A DNA stretch of 64,000 bases from Liriodendron chinense (GCA_003013855.2 ML058484.1:5753344-5817343); one strand, 5' to 3'. Counted from the first letter of the stretch, positions 44,231 through 56,892 are shown. Notes: generated from the letters alone by a model not told the origin. Numbers and translations are program-made.

Positions 44231-44774
44231 AAAGCGCGGCCCGCTCCAATTGGTGCGGGTCGCGCTTTACATGATCAGGAGCCGATCCAACCGCAAATCG
44301 GCACCTGTTCATGCAAATGTAATAGAGAAGAGCCTCTGGAAGAGGCTAGTGTGCGCAATGCGCCCACTACACCACCACAATCTGCAGAACTCCCCACCCT
44401 TACCGCTCATCACCACGGGGCCTGCCGCGGACTCGTTCCACGACGTGCCTCAGCTCCCTCCACCCTCACCGGACTACATGCCGCGAGTCTTCGATGACGG
44501 CATGAGCAGCCGGTACACATCGGCAGAGGACCTGAAGGAGCTCGACAAGGATGAGAAAGAAGGGTGCAATGACCACAGGGATGTCGGCCATGTCGTTGTC
44601 ATTGCTAGTGATCATGATGAGATCGACGGTGAAGATGGCAATGAGGATGGTGGCCCGAACATGATCGACGTGCAGGCCGAGGAATTCATAACCAAGTTCT
44701 ACGAGCAGATGAGGCTCCAGCGCATGGAATCCATGGACCGTTACAATACGATGATCAAGAGGGGTGAAGATTAA
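44181..44774 (+). CDS. DUF761-domain protein (cotton-fibre-expressed-like), intronless
   Basis: 197 residues. The C-terminal 36 residues (IDVQAEEFITKFYEQMRLQR, 162-181, then MESMDRY) are the signature of the DUF761 family, plant proteins of unknown biochemical role that usually end with this short block. The N-terminal quarter is basic and has a short hydrophobic LVRVALYMIR stretch; the middle is P/H-rich, and an acidic HDEIDGEDGNEDGG run precedes the domain. Codons are noticeably GC-richer than the surrounding DNA, as expected for a real gene. No frameshift. Start at 44181 gives the family-like basic N terminus. An AT microsatellite follows in the 3' region. Confidence 0.88.
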   Translation: MEKDGKKKEATRPLSSKKRGPLQLVRVALYMIRSRSNRKSAPVHANVIEKSLWKRLVCAMRPLHHHNLQNSPPLPLITTGPAADSFHDVPQLPPPSPDYMPRVFDDGMSSRYTSAEDLKELDKDEKEGCNDHRDVGHVVVIASDHDEIDGEDGNEDGGPNMIDVQAEEFITKFYEQMRLQRMESMDRYNTMIKRGED

Positions 44775-44827
44775 GCAGCTCAACACCAGCGGCGCATTTT
44801 AGAGATGGTTCGTGCATGCAGGCACGT

Positions 44828-44872
44828 TGTTTTTTTTTTTTTTTTTAATATATATATATATATATATTATAT
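44828..44872. repeat. T-run and TA microsatellite after the DUF761 gene
   Basis: T(17) followed by (AT)n about 60 bp after the stop codon. Confidence 0.9.
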
Positions 44873-45364
44873 TTTTATCCAACAAATAAATGACCTAGTT
44901 TATTAATTGGACCAGTGAGCAATTATCAGGAAAATGAGGGGTATTTGAGTAATTTGATATTTTTGAAATAAATCCTTTTCTCTTCTTATTTGTATATGTA
45001 GGTCTTCTTTTAACGTGCGCCCGGGGGAGTCTATCCAATAACATGTTCCGTGGGCTTTTTTGGTATTTTTATTTTCTTTGATTTTATGTTTTAGATGGTG
45101 TCCTGTTCTAAGGATGTTTTGGCTTGTACGATGATATTGGAGATTTCTTTGTAAGGATTTTAAGAAATAGACGGTGGTGATTTGTCTGACGTCTTTTGGA
45201 ATGTGTGGTCCCATTTTGAATGAGTTCATGTGCATGCATGCATGCAGAGTGTGAATACGTGCATGCATGCTTGCATGTGTCCTCGGCATGTGGGAATGGC
45301 GATTGGCGAATTCAATTGTAGCGAATCATCCATAAAGGCTATTATTTCAATTTACAAGGAGGTA

Positions 45365-45785
45365 TAGGTGTTATCCACGCCGTCCATCAATTTTTTAAGC
45401 TCATTTTAGGACCTGATTTCAAAAATGAAACAGAAATAAGTCTCAAGTGGACCACACCACAGGAACAGTGATCATTAAACGACCACCATTATAAAATCCT
45501 ACGGCCAACTGTAATGTTGATTTTCCATCCACCCTGTTGATAAGGTCGCAGGGACACTAATGAAGAGAAAACACAAATATCAGCTTGATTTAAAATTTGT
45601 GTGGCCCACGAGAAGTTTTTAATGGTGGGAAATAAATCCCTACTGTGTGGTCGACTTGAGATTTGGATTTGCTTCTTTTTTTTTGGAAATTCCATTAAAT
45701 GACTTGGAAAAACTGATGGACGGCATGGATATACAACGCGTGCATCAATGTGGGCCCGTGGTCAGGGCAACACCCACTAACGGTC
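45365..45785. mobile_element. Hairpin MITE, left end truncated
   Basis: Starts inside the core (GGTGTTATCCACGCCGTCC) and ends GTGGGCCCGTGGTCAGG, then GCAACACCC. The centre (TTTAATGGTGG facing CCACCATTATAAAA) is complementary. The left terminus is missing. Confidence 0.75.
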
Positions 45786-46197
45786 CCGCTTCCCAATTTA
45801 CAGGCCAGGTCGTTTTGCCTCTACGGCGACTCAGGATCCAACTTTTGTCCGCACCCACTGGGACCCACATGCTGGGTGGTTCGTTTATTTGAACCTTCCA
45901 TATTCTCGTTACTACATTAAATAAACTATTTTTCTATAATCACGCTTCAGTGATTTTTGGATTCGAACGCTTGCCACTGAAATTTTATTTTCATTATTGT
46001 AAATTCATCTACAGATAACGATGGTCAAAACATTATTTCGCCATATTTTTATTAGTTTTCCCTTTAAACCATGGACGGTTCTGATCATTGGAAAACTTAG
46101 CATGTGGACCCCGATCAGTGGTGGCAGACGGTGGGTTATCAGTCGCGACAGAGGCAAAATGAATTCGTTGAAGGATGAGAGATTAGATGGTTATAAC

Positions 46198-46725
46198 GGG
46201 CGCGACTTGGGTGAGACCCCGGAACCAGCGATGTGGGTGGGACCCTAAACTCAGGGCCCACCTGGATGTATTCTTTGTAGATCCATTCCGTCCATCTGTT
46301 TCTTCATATTATTTTAGGATGTAGTCCCAAAAATGAAACAGATGCAAATTTTATGTGGACCACACCCCAAGAAACAATTATCATTCAACTGTGACCATTA
46401 AAAACTTCCTGGAGTCCACCGTAATGTTTATTGACCATCCAATCTGTTGATAAGGTCACGTAGACAGGGATGAAAGGAAAAAACAAATATCAGGTTTATA
46501 GAAAACTTTTGTGGCTCACAAAAGGTTTTTAATGGTCATTAACCAGTGTTTCTTATGTGGTAGTCCACTCAAAATTTTCATCTTTTTCATTTTTGGTACT
46601 ATAGTACAAAATAATCTGGAAAAGCAGATTAACAGCATGGATCTACAAGGAATACATCCAGGTGGGCCCTAGGTTCAGGGTCCCACCCACATCGCTGGTT
46701 CCGGGGTCTCACCCAAGTCGCGCCC
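46198..46725. mobile_element. Hairpin MITE, near-perfect termini, perfect 9-bp target duplication
   Basis: GGTTATAAC at 46189-46197 and 46726-46734. The termini GGGCGCGACTTGGGTGAGAC match their complement at the right for about 80 bp with only two or three differences. The core is GGGCCCACCTGGATG ... CATCCAGGTGGGCCC. Length 528 bp. Best-preserved copy in the window, so probably the most recent insertion. Confidence 0.95.
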
Positions 46726-46734
46726 GGTTATAAC

Positions 46735-49700
46735 TGTGAATTTGGTCCCAGTCTCCCTATCATGAAGCGGTTCCGGAATCCTCAACAACAGCTGTTGTAA
46801 AAAACGCATGCAGCACAAGAGATCTGTGGGACACAACGTGATGTGTGTATGAAATCCAATCCGTTCATCAGTTTGATCATCTCATTTTCACCGTACATAA
46901 TAAAACACAGATATGACCGAGGAAACTGAGGAAAATTGATGAAAGAAAATCTAGTTAACCATTGACATTAAAAAAAAAAAAAACTGAGGAAAATTGATGG
47001 CTCAGATTGTCCGATGATATGGTTTTTGAACTGTCCATCATCTATATTAGGGTCCACAAAGTAGACAGTCTTGATCTCTCATCCGTCTAACACAGGTCTA
47101 GATGAAATTGCGGCCATCTCATCGGTCCTACCCCAATCTGGGAGTTTTTTCAGCGAATCTATGCTGGGGCCGATCAAATCAATGGCCTAGATCATCTCTG
47201 TCCGAACGATGATCAATACGTCCTCTAGGAGCATGACTCGGGGACTCGGTCAAACTCGTCCACTCGTGAATTACCTTGAGTGCATTAGCCTCACACGTGA
47301 CAAAGGGAAGCGTGTGTATGATATCTGGTCCGTTCATTGGATTATCTCCCCTGCTTACATGCCATGTCTTAAAAGTTAGTTTAATCTCATCCTAGTTTTT
47401 GCCACAAGAAGCATCAAATTGAAACATTGGTCATTTTCTCTTAATCGTTTATTTGTTCTTCATATATTGGAGGCCCACCTAGTGGTTCTTCTTGTGTGAT
47501 TTTTTTTTCTTCGAAATGTAATTTAGACGGTAGAGATTGCCTGATGAACCGCTCAAATGTCATACACATACACCTCCATAACGCAACTTAAAGGCTCTTT
47601 CCTCGTGTACTTATTTAAGTTCTACTTATAATTATTCTCCTAATACAAAGTTAAATGTAAAAAATTAAAAAAAGGGAATAATTTTCCAAAATTTACTCAG
47701 GAATCAACAATTTACCAAATAATGCCTTGACGGCTAAAGTGATGGGGAGGTGTTTCTTGTGAAAGGAAATTACAAAGATGCTCTCATCCAAATTTTTCTT
47801 TAAAAATTAGTGAAAGTTGTTACTTGTGGGGCCACCTGGTATGTATATGACATCCAAGCCATCCAATATACACACCCCACCATGGTGATCATACAAGTAA
47901 AAGATTAGGCCAAACAAATCATCATATGGGCTACACTTGAATTTGGATTTTTGAGTGGTGTATATTATTTTTATAGATTAGCCCACTTTATGATTAGATT
48001 CCTAATTTTTTTAGTTCGCCTAATCATCATGTTGGTGTGCACTTGTTTAATAGGTTAGATGTCGGACACATACCATGTGGATTGACAATTTTGGATTCTC
48101 CACCTTGTAAAAAAAATAAAAAGAAGAAGAGCATCTCCTTTAAAAAAACACTACGAGAACTATTGTTAGTTTTAATAAAGAGATAAGGTAAAATATCAAA
48201 ATATTATAAACGAGAAATAATAAAAATAATATCTAGAGAGTTGATGCATGTTACAATTATTTGCACAATTCAATCAAACACAAGGCTACATGTGTGATCG
48301 AGAGCTTGTATTCGGTTTACATGTGTGGTTAGAGAGTGCATGGGTGCTAGAGTGTTTGATTGAACGCTAGTAACCCCATCGTGAAACGATTGCATAAGAC
48401 CGAATTTAAAAATTCAGCTGTCTAGTCAACCACTAGTTGTGATAGCCATCAGGCAATTTGCAGATTAGTCCTTCATGATGATTTTTTTTACACACTATTA
48501 AGGATTTTTCTTTCAACGATAATTGCAGGTCTCGTATTTGTCAATAAAGCATTGATGGATAAAAATAATAAAAACTAAAGGCTAATAATGTTAATTTTAT
48601 TGATTTGCATTTGAGGCTCAGTACAATCAATAGATAAATAAGGCAGGATGTGACCGGAAAGATGATCATCCAAATGACTTGATTGATTGACATTTGACGA
48701 TTTAGGGTTGTGGATGTTTAATATAATCATACGGTACTGTAGCGATGGTGTTGAACAATAGAAATATATGTTAAGACTAGGCTATGTTAAAATAAACATA
48801 ACGATAAATGTAAAAGAAAGATAAATTGTGTTTGGCGTTGGCCTTGAGCTCTTCATCGATTGCTACTCTTATAGGCTTTTGAGATATGGTGACCTTACCT
48901 GGTTTTCAACATCATGAAGGATTTGGACGATCGGTTGTGCAAATCTCCTTAATTCTTCCACATCAGCATAGCCTATGGCGTACGACCACGTGTTGGCTAA
49001 AGTCCTTATGTCACTTGGCTTTGACATCTGTAAAGAGTGCTTTTGACATGACTATAACATTTAATGCTAGATAGAGATATGCTTTAATAGGATTTTGACA
49101 TTTAATACTGAGAGAGAGACTTATTTTAATGAGACTCTTAATTTTACATAGAGCATTTTTTTTATTATAAAACTTTAGCATTTAATGCTCTCTCATGTGT
49201 ACGTCTCTAACTCTTCTTATAGTTAATCTACACCATACAGGGCATGACTATCATGTGGCCTCTTTTAGATTATTTGATTTGATTACATCAGGCCATGTGT
49301 AAACAATATTCTTGGTACACGAGTAGGATTTCATTCATTGTTTAGTGCGTAGTGCCGACATGTAGCAATATCTCATTGGTCCATGTATGTTTAAAACAAG
49401 TGTAAACAACAATTAATGCCTTAAAGACATATTTGCCTTTACAAGGAAGAACCTTAATACATTAGATCTCAGCAACTCTACTCATAAGATACAACAACTT
49501 TCTTACAACTACGCCCTTGGGATACAACAAATTTCCTCCATGATGAATTACTTAGATCAGGCACACATATGATCTCAGCCATACCAACCCAGGTTGCTCA
49601 ATCTAATTTGCGCAAAAGAAAAAACATACAAAAATAAGAAAAGAAGCAGACAGAGAAGATGAAGGTAAAATTTTCTTACGTATGAAACGTGAAAACAATG

Positions 49701-50200
49701 TGTTTTTATAAAGAGAATAATTCGAACCGCTAGTCTTGATGCGTATGCTGGTGACACATTAATTACATGTTGGTGCATGCCGACTCATTAATTATTGTGT
49801 TGGTGTATGACAACTCTCTGACCATACACATCACATCACGCCACGACTCACATGCAAGTGCGTGGCTACTCTTATGGTATACCCTTGGTTCCTAAACACT
49901 AATATAAAGACTTTTTTTTTCATCTCCTTTTCAATGTAAGAGTAAACTCAATCCTTGAAAATAATTTAGATAACTAAAACAACAAAATAAGGTAAAACCG
50001 ATTTTTCTTTGCTCTTTTTTTTTTTATAAATCCATTATTTTTTTTAACAAACATGATTCATGGAGTCACTATTTAGTAAAATATGAATCATTAAAGCATT
50101 TAGCCGTAAAAATCCCCAAAAAAATGTGCCATAAAAAAAAAAAAAGAATTTCTATATAAAAATAATACATAAATAAAAGTAAAGCAACCAAACACCCTTT
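46735..50200. other. Long AT-rich intergenic stretch, no gene seen
   Basis: No exon, RNA gene or bounded element is recognisable. Isolated GGCCCACC fragments occur (47471, 47829). Short frames (48886-49074, 49575-49778) have no motif. Confidence 0.45.
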
Positions 50201-50759
50201 TAAAGTTTATTTTACTTGAATAACCTTATATATGTGATAATATTTTATTTATCCAAGTATTATATTCATATAACTTTTGACAGAAGTCAAAAGTTGATTT
50301 TTTTTTTCAATCAAATGAAGGGGAGTTGGCATCTTTGCCTCTAGCAACAAAAACATCAAGGCGTTTCACACGTTTGGTGGACCATAGAGTACAAAGCAGA
50401 TTAATGGCTAGAATTTTACAATAAGTTATTTCTTAAGGTAGGGCTCCATTTTAGATGATTTCAATTACCAACATACATTCTCCGCATGAGGGCCCCATTT
50501 AGATGTTTTAAGTTGGTGTGTGTCACAAGAGCAACTTATTAAAAGAGAAGTTACAGGATCCTTAGACCTAACTTGGATTTTAGGGGTTTGCAATAGAGGC
50601 GTTGTCGTTTAATGATACAACCCATTGGTCTGGTGTGACCCCCCAGTGTATCACTTGTGTAGAACATACGAATCGATAAAAAGGTGGGCCACACGTAAAG
50701 ACCATCAAAGGAGAAACTAAAACTAATATCAAATTGTGTCGGATCATTTAACACGACAC

Positions 50760-52750
50760 CCTACGCTACGTACGGAAGCTTACGAAGATTAGACTTATGG
50801 CTAAGTCCTAAGGTGGGGTGATTAGGACCATTTTAAAATCATTTTAAAAGCCTCTTACCTAATTAAACTAGTTAAGCAAGAACATTTAGTTTCCAAGCAT
50901 AAGCGGGTCCCATCACAAAGGCTACAAAAGATAATGCAATTAAGCAAACTAGCCTAAGCACATAGATTATAATGATGCAACATGTTGAGCTACAAAAGAT
51001 AATGCAATTAAGCAAACTAGCCTAAGCACATAGATTATAATGATGCAACATGTTGAGCTTCTAATCAATGTGCAATTATATAGACTACAAATGATATAAC
51101 TATCTGAACAACTAGTCTAGAAGAATATATAAACAATATGAGATCCATCATGCTAAGCATATATTTCCAAGCCTAGTAAATATACATCTTGTGTGTGAAT
51201 GATCATATCTAGAACTTACCATACATTCCAATTAAGCAATTAAACATACAATGCATAAGTAGAAATGTGCTCAAATCAATCTCAAACACAAGCATGTATA
51301 GTGGTTCGACTACTTGTTTACTCCACTCCCGATTTTCATACTCATTTCTTGAGCATGCCGGAATTTACTAAGGGAGTTTAAATCAGATTCTTCCCAACCT
51401 AGGTATTTTAAATCGGTTCCACCCTACCGGGGAATTTGACAAGATTCCTCTCAACCTATGTTTACGGGTTTCATTTAACCTAGGAGTTTAGCAAGCTTCC
51501 TCCCAATCCTTCGGTTCCAATCCAAGAACCTAGCATACACTCCTACCGGAGGCTCCCCTTGAAGACTTGATGGAGTTTGATTCCAAACTCTCATACTTAA
51601 TCCTCCACAAGAAAATAGTGCAACTAGACTCTTACAAATTCGACACTTATCTAATTGAGCCCCTTTTTTCGCGCCGCTTGGGTTACTTGATTTCTGCTCT
51701 CCCTGCTTCAATTAGCTCCTTGTTACTCCCTTGATCATGTTATCGATGCTTTGCTAATGCCTCAGCTCCAACAATCAACTACCTTGCATGTAATGCTCCA
51801 AAGAGATGTTCAAGGTGCTAGGTGGTGGTGAGAATTCTCTGCAACGAGTAGGATTTGGTTGCTTAGAAGAATTCTACCTAATTGGATCTCTAGAGAGGTT
51901 TATACTAAGGATATACCTATGGTGTAAGTGTTTAAAGCATCTAAAGATCAAGAGAGAGCAAGTCTATCTTCAATTGAGCTTTTGAATGCTCTAACTTGTA
52001 ATCAAACACAAGGAAAATGGCTTGAAATTGTTAAGATTAGAGCCTAATGATGTAGGCAATGAGGGTGGCATCTAATACACTAAATTTTCTCTCTGAACCT
52101 TAAAAACCAAGCTGTCAATATATAAAGCAAAAGTTCCAACAGATAGAAAATTACAGCAAATGGCTAACTTGTGACCGGTCGTACAGGGTCCTCGACTGGT
52201 CGCACGAAGAGCGACGACCAGTTGAATTAGGCCAGGGACTAGTTCTGCTTGTTGTCCCAAATGTGGCCTTATGTAATCGGTCGACTAAGGCCAGCGACCA
52301 GCCTAATTTGGCCAGGATTCTAGCTTTAACTTACTGACCCATTTTAGGCCTCTAGCAACCGGTCGCCCAAAACCTGCGATCAGTCGCCCAAAACTTGTGA
52401 TTGGTTGACAAACTTATGAGCTTTGTTGTTTGTTCTATCTTGTTTACAGTAGCTTATGCATCCTCTAAGGCCTTTTCTTGGGTGATCTTTTGGAACACCT
52501 AAGACCATTCTAAAAAGACTAAAAGTATACCTATGGAATCAAGTCATCTAAAGGTTTAGTTTTTATTTAGGTTCAAGGGTTTTGGCTCACAAAGGCATCT
52601 CATTTATCTGTTTCTTCTTCCTTGATGTAGCAGGTCCTCTTGAGTCTTCCGTCTTCATCTTCTTTGGGCTCAACCAATACCAAGGCTCACAGACTTACGT
52701 AATTGAGAAATAAGGTGCACTAGTATGCCACAGAAAAGTGCACTAACACA
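50760..52750. mobile_element. Probable Copia-type LTR or LTR remnant
   Basis: TATAGTGGTTCGACTACTTG, then a run of TTCCTCCCAATCC / GGTTCCACCCTACC text (51298-51500), and later CGGTCGTACAGGG...CTGGTCGCACGAAG (52180-52260) resemble long LTRs of plant Copia elements. A 68-bp tandem duplication lies at 50921-51056. No gag/pol domain is seen; ends not defined. Confidence 0.45.
50921..51056. repeat. 68-bp tandem duplication
   Basis: GCTACAAAAGATAATGCAAT ... AACATGTTGA occurs twice head to tail without visible differences, so it is recent. Confidence 0.95.
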
Positions 52751-52834
52751 ATATGTGAACCATACTAAAAAATGAGTTGGACCATTGGTTATTAATGATT
52801 TTGATGCTTAACTTGCACTTTGCGGGAGTCGATG

Positions 52835-53160
52835 AGACGTTACCTGGGTAACACTGACCATGGGGCCCACCTTGATGAATCTGTTATATATCCACATTGT
52901 CCATCCATTTTTTCTACATCATTTTAGGATGTATTCCCAAAAATTAAGCAGATCCAAAATCTCAGGTGGAACAAACCAATGGAAACTGTGGTGATTGACC
53001 ATTACAAACTTATTGTGGGTTATAAAAGTTTTGGATCAAGCTAATATTTATAATTTCCCTTCATCCAAGTTAATTTGACCTTATCAACAAGTTGGATGGC
53101 AAATAAAAATTACAGTTGGCCCTTGGTAGTCTTTAACAATGGGAATTCAATGAAGAACCC
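52835..53160. mobile_element. Hairpin MITE, left half, GTTACCTGGGTAA end
   Basis: Starts GATGAGACGTTACCTGGG, then ATGGGGCCCACCTTGATG, TATATCCACATTGTCC. The right half is missing after about 53160. Confidence 0.7.
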
Positions 53161-53274
53161 CTCAATTGAGAGGGTGAAACATGTGCAAGAGATTCTAATG
53201 GACAACATGTGTAGGGTGCAATGTGAATATGCTATGAACAAAAAATGTAGTATATGCAAGTCAAACTTGCATCG

Positions 53275-53390
53275 TGTCTCACCTACTAGCCCAGCTAGAA
53301 GATGCCCAGGCGTTTTAATAGCAAGTGCATTGTGTAACGCAGGGCGGGTGCATTGCATGACTAGCAAAAAAAAAAAAAAAACCCTTGCAT
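53275..53390 (+). mobile_element. SINE family 2, plus strand, with poly-A
   Basis: ACTAGCCCAGCTAGAAGATG (A-box-like), GGCGTTTTAATAGCAAG, AACGCAGGGCGGGTGCATTG, then 16 A. Same family as the minus-strand copy at 3729-3930. Flanking CTTGCATC on both sides may be a short target duplication (53266 and 53384). Confidence 0.65.
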
Positions 53391-53554
53391 CATCCTCTTT
53401 CCTACATTAGTCATGATTTTACAATTATATTCCATACATTAGTCATAACTAACATGCATGTGTACTACATATAGGGTAGGGTTCAATTGGATTGGTTTAC
53501 TGAGGCCTAGGCCCGAGCCCACTCAGCTTATGCTGGTTTAAGGGCTTGAGCCCA

Positions 53555-53810
53555 AAAAATGAGGTAGATCCAAATCTCATTTAAACCACACGAAAACTGT
53601 AGTGATTGAACGCCCACTATTAAAAATTTCCTAGGCCCACTATAATTTTTATTTTCCATCCAACCTATTGATTAGGTCACACAAACCTAGATGAAGGGAA
53701 AACACCCCTATATCAACTTCACCCAAAACTTTTGAAGCCTTAACAAATATTTAATGGTAGGTGTCCAATCACCATTGTTTCTTATAGTGTGTTTACACCC
53801 AGCTTATTAA
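53555..53810. mobile_element. Hairpin MITE fragment
   Basis: Central core only: GAGCCCAAAAAATGAGG, then TGAACGCCCACTATTAAAA, TCCAACCTATTGATTAGG. Neither terminus remains. Confidence 0.65.
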
Positions 53811-54400
53811 GGTTAGATCAGATGGCCCAAAAGATACCATATAGCTGCTACATGGTTAAGATAAACTTCATACTTAAGAAGTTAAATGCATGTTATATTG
53901 AAAAGTATTAAATGCAAGAGTCTAAGAAAATTAAACCTTCAAAGAAGATTGCTCAATTTTGAACAAAAGGCTGCGACACTTTTCTGTTGCGTGCTAGGTG
54001 ATTCCACCAAATAACTTGTCATGAAATTTGGTCAATAACAGACGACGAAGAGATAGTTGAATCACAACCGTCTCACCGTGTGCTTAGTTCCGTTAAGTCC
54101 ACTAACAAACTATCACCGAAGCAACCATCTTGCAACGAAGCTTGGTTTTTAATCGAGCAATGAACATATTGTTGAAGATCCGCCCTTTATTGGTTATCTC
54201 GTCATGAACTCCGATTTTCTATAGAGTAATGAACAAATAACCTTTCATCTCTCAAAGCTGATCATGAGTGTCAATATTGTACAACCATTAATAAAATACT
54301 TTCATCTTTTTATCTTATTTCTCTTATTATTCTTTAAATTGAAATATGGTTTGCAACCGCGTGAGTGCTGAAACCATTTCCACTAAAAGTTTAAAAAAGA
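53811..54400. other. Intergenic, no gene seen
   Basis: No recognised feature; it ends with the 9-bp duplication of the next element. Confidence 0.45.
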
Positions 54401-54409
54401 AAAAATAAA

Positions 54410-55629
54410 GAGAAATTTTCGACTGTAAACTTCTCTTTTGACCATTATTCCCAGCTAAACCTTCAATAGTTTTGTTTCCAAAAGTAAACTTTCATTATTT
54501 TTCTAACCAAACTGCCCTTGTTCCTTTCGAAATTCACTGCGATCTCGTTGAATTGATCTCGTTGAAAATCAACGAGACACATAATTTTCATCTCATCTTC
54601 ATCTTCGTTCATATATCTTCAGTTTTCAACAGTTATTATGGCTCCTCCATCTAAGAGGCTACGGAAAGGTATGTTTTAGGAATGTTTGGGGGTGATTTTC
54701 GTTTTAAAATTATTCGTTTGAATATTTGGGGGTGATTTTCGTTTTAAGATTGTTTGTTAACCTTGGGATACAAAGTGTTTGTAGAAATGCCAATGTAACC
54801 TTGAAATGTTGAAATGGGAATATTATGGCTTGATTAAACATACAAAGTGTTTGTAGAAATGCCAATATAACCTTGAAATACTGAAATGGGAGATCGCGTT
54901 CAATTTCAACGCGATCGCGGTGAATTTCAACGAGATCGGTTAATTTCACCGCGATCACGGTGAGATCGCGGTGAATTTCATCGATCGCGGTGAAATTGAC
55001 CGATCTTGTTGAATTTCACCGCAATCTCGTTGAATTTTAAAGAGCACAGATATAATTCAACGAGCACACTGTAAAATTCAAAGAGCACAATGTAAAATTT
55101 AAAGAGCACAGTAATTCAAAGAGCACAGTCATCACGAATCTTCGAATGTCCTAACATTTACACTGTGCTCTTTGAAATATCAATATACTCGTTGAAATTC
55201 AACAAGATCGATTATTGCAAAAACACATTGCGATAAAACAAAGATCCTACTTGATTATTAAAAAAAAAAAACGCATTCGTTGAGAAAAAAATTCACATTC
55301 TTCTTTCTTATCTGGTCCACACCACAACCTTGTTTCCAATGAAACACGAGTTGAAAAAATAGAAAAATAGTGCTCTAAAGTGAAAACTAATCTCAAAATT
55401 AAAGAGATGATGCTTTTTTTGCTATAGATGAGAGGAAAAAAAAAATGAGTTTTGAATATAGAAGAGGAGAAAATATGTTTTTTTTAGAAGGAATAAATCC
55501 TAACAACAGGGGTATTTCGATCTGAAAATGTCTCATCCGTACAAGTGAAGTTTACTTTTGGAAACAAAACTATTAGCGGTTTAGCTGAGAATAATGGTCA
55601 AAAGAGAGGTTTACAGCTGAAAATTTCTC
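54410..55629. mobile_element. Mutator-like non-autonomous element, 1220 bp, sister of 8418-10160
   Basis: 9-bp direct repeats AAAAATAAA (54401-54409 and 55630-55638) bracket inverted termini GAGAAATTTTCGACTGTAAA and the complement GAGAAATTTTCAGCTGTAAA. The left 400 bp match 8418-8820, including the ATG exon stub. The interior array (54890-55035) of GCGATCGCGGTGAATTTCA units is shorter than in the sister. The right 400 bp match 9590-10160. A segment of about 70 bp (ATACAAAGTGTTTGTAGAAA) is doubled at 54769 and 54840. Confidence 0.88.
54638..54668 (+). pseudogene. Conserved first-exon stub (MAPPSKRLRK)
   Basis: Same start, frame and GTATGT donor as 8643-8673, with CTG/CCA and TCA/TCT codon changes. 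See the entry at 8643. Confidence 0.5.
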
Positions 55630-55739
55630 AAAAATAAAAATAAAAAAATCATTTGAATGACCAACCCTTCGCTTGGCACCAGGCACTCGGTACAAATCAT
55701 GCCACATGTCACTCAGACAGGCACACACGCAAAACTTTG

Positions 55740-56070
55740 TGGCAAAATTGATGGATAGCATGGATAAAACACATACGTCATAGTGGGGCTCACAGACAAT
55801 TTCCAGCAGCACACACTACATCAGTGCTGTGGGCTACACTACGCAATCCGAGTCCCTCATCTCTGGGGCCATGTCCCAACCAGACCGATTGAGAATGCCA
55901 AGAGGTGGGACCCATAGAGGGTTACCGGGAAGTCACGTCCTCTTTTCCCTGTGATGTGGCCCACTTGTATTTTGCATCGCCCTTATTTTCGGCCTCACGC
56001 CTTAACATGAGCTGGCGCAGATGATGGACGGATTGGATGTCACATGCATTACGGTAGGCCCCACGTACCT
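55740..56070. mobile_element. Two hairpin MITE remnants upstream of the DUF3511 gene
   Basis: Right ends only: GATAAAACACATACGTCATAG, then GTGGGGCTCACAG (55762-55800), and GGACGGATTGGATGTCACAT, then ACGGTAGGCCCCACG (56028-56065). The second lies about 250 bp before the start codon at 56314. Confidence 0.7.
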
Positions 56071-56153
56071 TTCTCTTCGACAGGCTCCGGAAACTCGCGT
56101 CCTCAAAAAAATGCGGAAGATCCGGAGCGAGAAGCTCGAGCTCGTCTCACCCC

Positions 56154-56190
56154 TCCCTCTCTCCCTCTCTCTCTCTCTCTCTGTCTCTCA
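56154..56190 (+). repeat. CT tract in DUF3511 5' leader
   Basis: (CT)n with CC interruptions, 125-160 bp before the ATG. Confidence 0.9.
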
Positions 56191-56313
56191 TCCATCCATC
56201 AAACAGCTAAAATGCAAGAGCTCTCCACCTCAACTCCCTCCGATCTTTTCTCTCTAAGAGACAGCAAATCCTAAAAAGACCATCATCTCTCTCTCTTATC
56301 TGCCTCTCCTTCC

Positions 56314-56649
56314 ATGGCCGATTCCCGCAACAGCTTCCGGACCTGTGGAGGAGGGGACCGGAAGCCGGAGATGCCGAACGACAGGTCGTTTGGGCGGGCG
56401 TACCAAAACTCCACACGCCCACCCAATGCTCCCTCCGAATGGTGCTCTAGCGGGTCGAGGACGAATTACCACACGTCCTCGTCATCCAAGTCGCCTTCGT
56501 CCTGGAGCTTCAACAATCGTGAGCTGCAGCGGAGAAAGCGAGTCGCGGGTTACAAGACGTATGCTCTGGAAGGGAAGGTTAAGGCCTCTTTCCAGAACGG
56601 ATTCCGTTGGGTCAAGAACAAATGCTCCCATCTCGTCCATGGCTACTGA
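56314..56649 (+). CDS. DUF3511-domain small protein, intronless
   Basis: 111 residues. The C-terminal 45 residues (67-111: ELQRRKRVAGYKTYALEGKV, then FRWVKNKCSHLVHGY) match the DUF3511 family, small basic plant proteins of unknown function that end with this block. Residues 1-66 are Ser/Asn/Arg-rich and low complexity, typical for the family. The ATG at 56314 follows a CT-rich leader. The other long frame at 56345-56653 is the +1 shadow. Higher GC than its flanks. 3' flank is a tandem duplication split by MITEs. Confidence 0.88.
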   Translation: MADSRNSFRTCGGGDRKPEMPNDRSFGRAYQNSTRPPNAPSEWCSSGSRTNYHTSSSSKSPSSWSFNNRELQRRKRVAGYKTYALEGKVKASFQNGFRWVKNKCSHLVHGY

Positions 56650-56892
56650 ATAAGAGAATTGACGGAAATGCCCCTCACAGACTTTATTATTATTATTTTT
56701 TTAATATTTTGTTTTTTCTTTATTCCTGCAGCAAATCGCATTGGACGATCGAGGGGCATTTCTGGGAGAGGAAAGTTGATGGATTTTGTATGGATTTTTT
56801 GCCTATTTGTTGGGTATTTTGGGGGAAGGTTTTCTTGGGGGAATTGATTTCTATCCGCGGATCCTTCGTTTTCTAGGCGATTTGATTTCTGT

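Noticed and set aside
44466..44786. Minus-strand 106-codon frame opposite the DUF761 gene
   Set aside because: Shadow of a GC-rich coding region; the plus frame carries the family signature.
56345..56653. 102-codon frame overlapping DUF3511
   Set aside because: +1 shadow; the other frame has the DUF3511 block.
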